From the NCBI RefSeq assembly GCF_034298135.1, contig NZ_CP139575.1, forward strand, positions 1,488,001 to 1,552,000: a stretch of DNA of 64,000 nucleotides, given 5' to 3'. Under the pieces are notes generated by a model. That model did not search any database, had not been told where the DNA came from, and saw only the letters and a list, made by a program, of their open reading frames with translations. Within the stretch, counting starts at the first letter, position 1. Every line of letters starts with the position of its first letter. Shown here in pieces: positions 63,531-64,000 of this stretch. Origin of the DNA: Lactobacillus acidophilus. GTDB taxonomy: Bacteria; Bacillota; Bacilli; Lactobacillales; Lactobacillaceae. Position numbers and translations under genes: made by a program.

Positions 63531-64000
63531 CTATTTTTTATTTCGAGCAATTTTTTCTGCATATGGATCAAGTCTTTGCATACCAGTCTTGATTCCCCAA
63601 TAGTAAAAAACAAGTGAAGCAATAATAATTATTCCAAAATCAAATGGATACTTAATCCAGTCCTGACCACCAAAACCAGTACTACCGATATAAGACATAA
63701 TTGAGATAAAAATCAGGTAACCAATCATCCACCAACAATGCTTTAACTGTTCTTTCAAATTAGAATGTTGGTAATGAATTTCATAATAAATATAAACAGG
63801 TAACCCAACTGCAATTACTAAAATAACTTGAATAGTTGTTGGCCACATTGACCAATAAATTGCTAAACTAGTTAACACGAAAGCAATTGGTGCCAACCAT
63901 GGCATATAGCGCGGCTTAAAGGGACGGTCAATGTTTGGGCTGATCTTTCTTAAAGTCATTACTGTAACAGGACCAGTTAAATAAGCAATTAATGTAGCGG
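63531..64000 (-). CDS. APC-type amino-acid permease, C-terminal part (runs off the window end)
   Basis: The frame stays open to the window edge (upstream of the first Met it reads ATLIAYLTGPVTVM). The visible 156 residues hold about four hydrophobic helices and the LRKISPNIDRPFKPRYMPWL segment, which resembles the RP-F/PG-type loop before the last helices of APC permeases, then a basic tail ending KIARNKK. Amino-acid import or exchange is inferred; the substrate cannot be told. Confidence 0.75.
   Translation of the reverse strand, partial: ATLIAYLTGPVTVMTLRKISPNIDRPFKPRYMPWLAPIAFVLTSLAIYWSMWPTTIQVILVIAVGLPVYIYYEIHYQHSNLKEQLKHCWWMIGYLIFISIMSYIGSTGFGGQDWIKYPFDFGIIIIASLVFYYWGIKTGMQRLDPYAEKIARNKK

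Overview
The window is core chromosome of a low-GC Gram-positive, almost certainly a Lactobacillus of the acidophilus/gasseri/johnsonii group. The species call is inference from protein sequence and gene order; no rRNA is present. Support includes pepC, L-lactate dehydrogenase, the ECF transporter module after rplQ, a cysteine-free L31, zinc-type S14, AT-rich intergenic DNA, and the pth-mfd-rqcP-divIC-S1-tilS-ftsH-hslO-dusB-lysS cluster.

Layout. 1-8250 is a mixed housekeeping/accessory stretch: the 5' part of dut, a small GNAT protein, pepC, a P-loop kinase-like protein, a CDF-small membrane protein-phosphoglycerate mutase operon, a histidine phosphatase, a TauE-type permease, a degenerate HAD protein, a DJ-1 protein and a frameshifted small gene. 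8256-26232 is one long minus-strand block holding the complete S10-spc-alpha ribosomal superoperon (rpsJ to rplQ, with secY, adk, infA and rpoA), then ecfA1-ecfA2-ecfT-truA-rplM-rpsI. 26552-29572 is the str operon (rpsL-rpsG-fusA, without tuf). 29745-30434 is a lone prepilin peptidase. 30485-40493 holds rpoC, rpoB and clpC. 40599-41507 holds a free-methionine-sulfoxide reductase, tRNA-Pro and two tandem tRNA-Gly genes. 41648-53956 is the pth-to-lysS cluster (translation quality control, repair, division, proteolysis). 54091-64000 has ldh, a probable c-di-AMP-binding CBS protein, acpS-alr, murF-cshA, rpmE2, an alpha-1,6-glucosidase, a HAD phosphatase and the end of an amino-acid permease.

How the genes work together. 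Most of the window serves transcription and translation: about thirty ribosomal proteins, the alpha, beta and beta' RNA polymerase subunits, EF-G, IF-1, LysRS, tRNA modification (TruA, DusB, TilS), peptidyl-tRNA hydrolase and ribosome quality control (RqcP). A second theme is stress and proteostasis (ClpC, FtsH, Hsp33, fRMsr, DJ-1), a third is envelope synthesis (Alr, MurF, DivIC, AcpS).

No CRISPR, prophage, transposon or defence system is visible, and I found no convincing undescribed multi-gene system. The points that deserve a second look are smaller: a one-base frameshift splitting mfd; a phosphoglycerate mutase whose only plausible start is ATT; a HAD protein without its catalytic aspartates; leaders with apparent attenuators upstream of rpoB and between rplQ and ecfA1; a structured S10 leader; a 17-nt promoter block shared by the S10 and str operons; and a tandem tRNA-Gly transcription-unit duplication.
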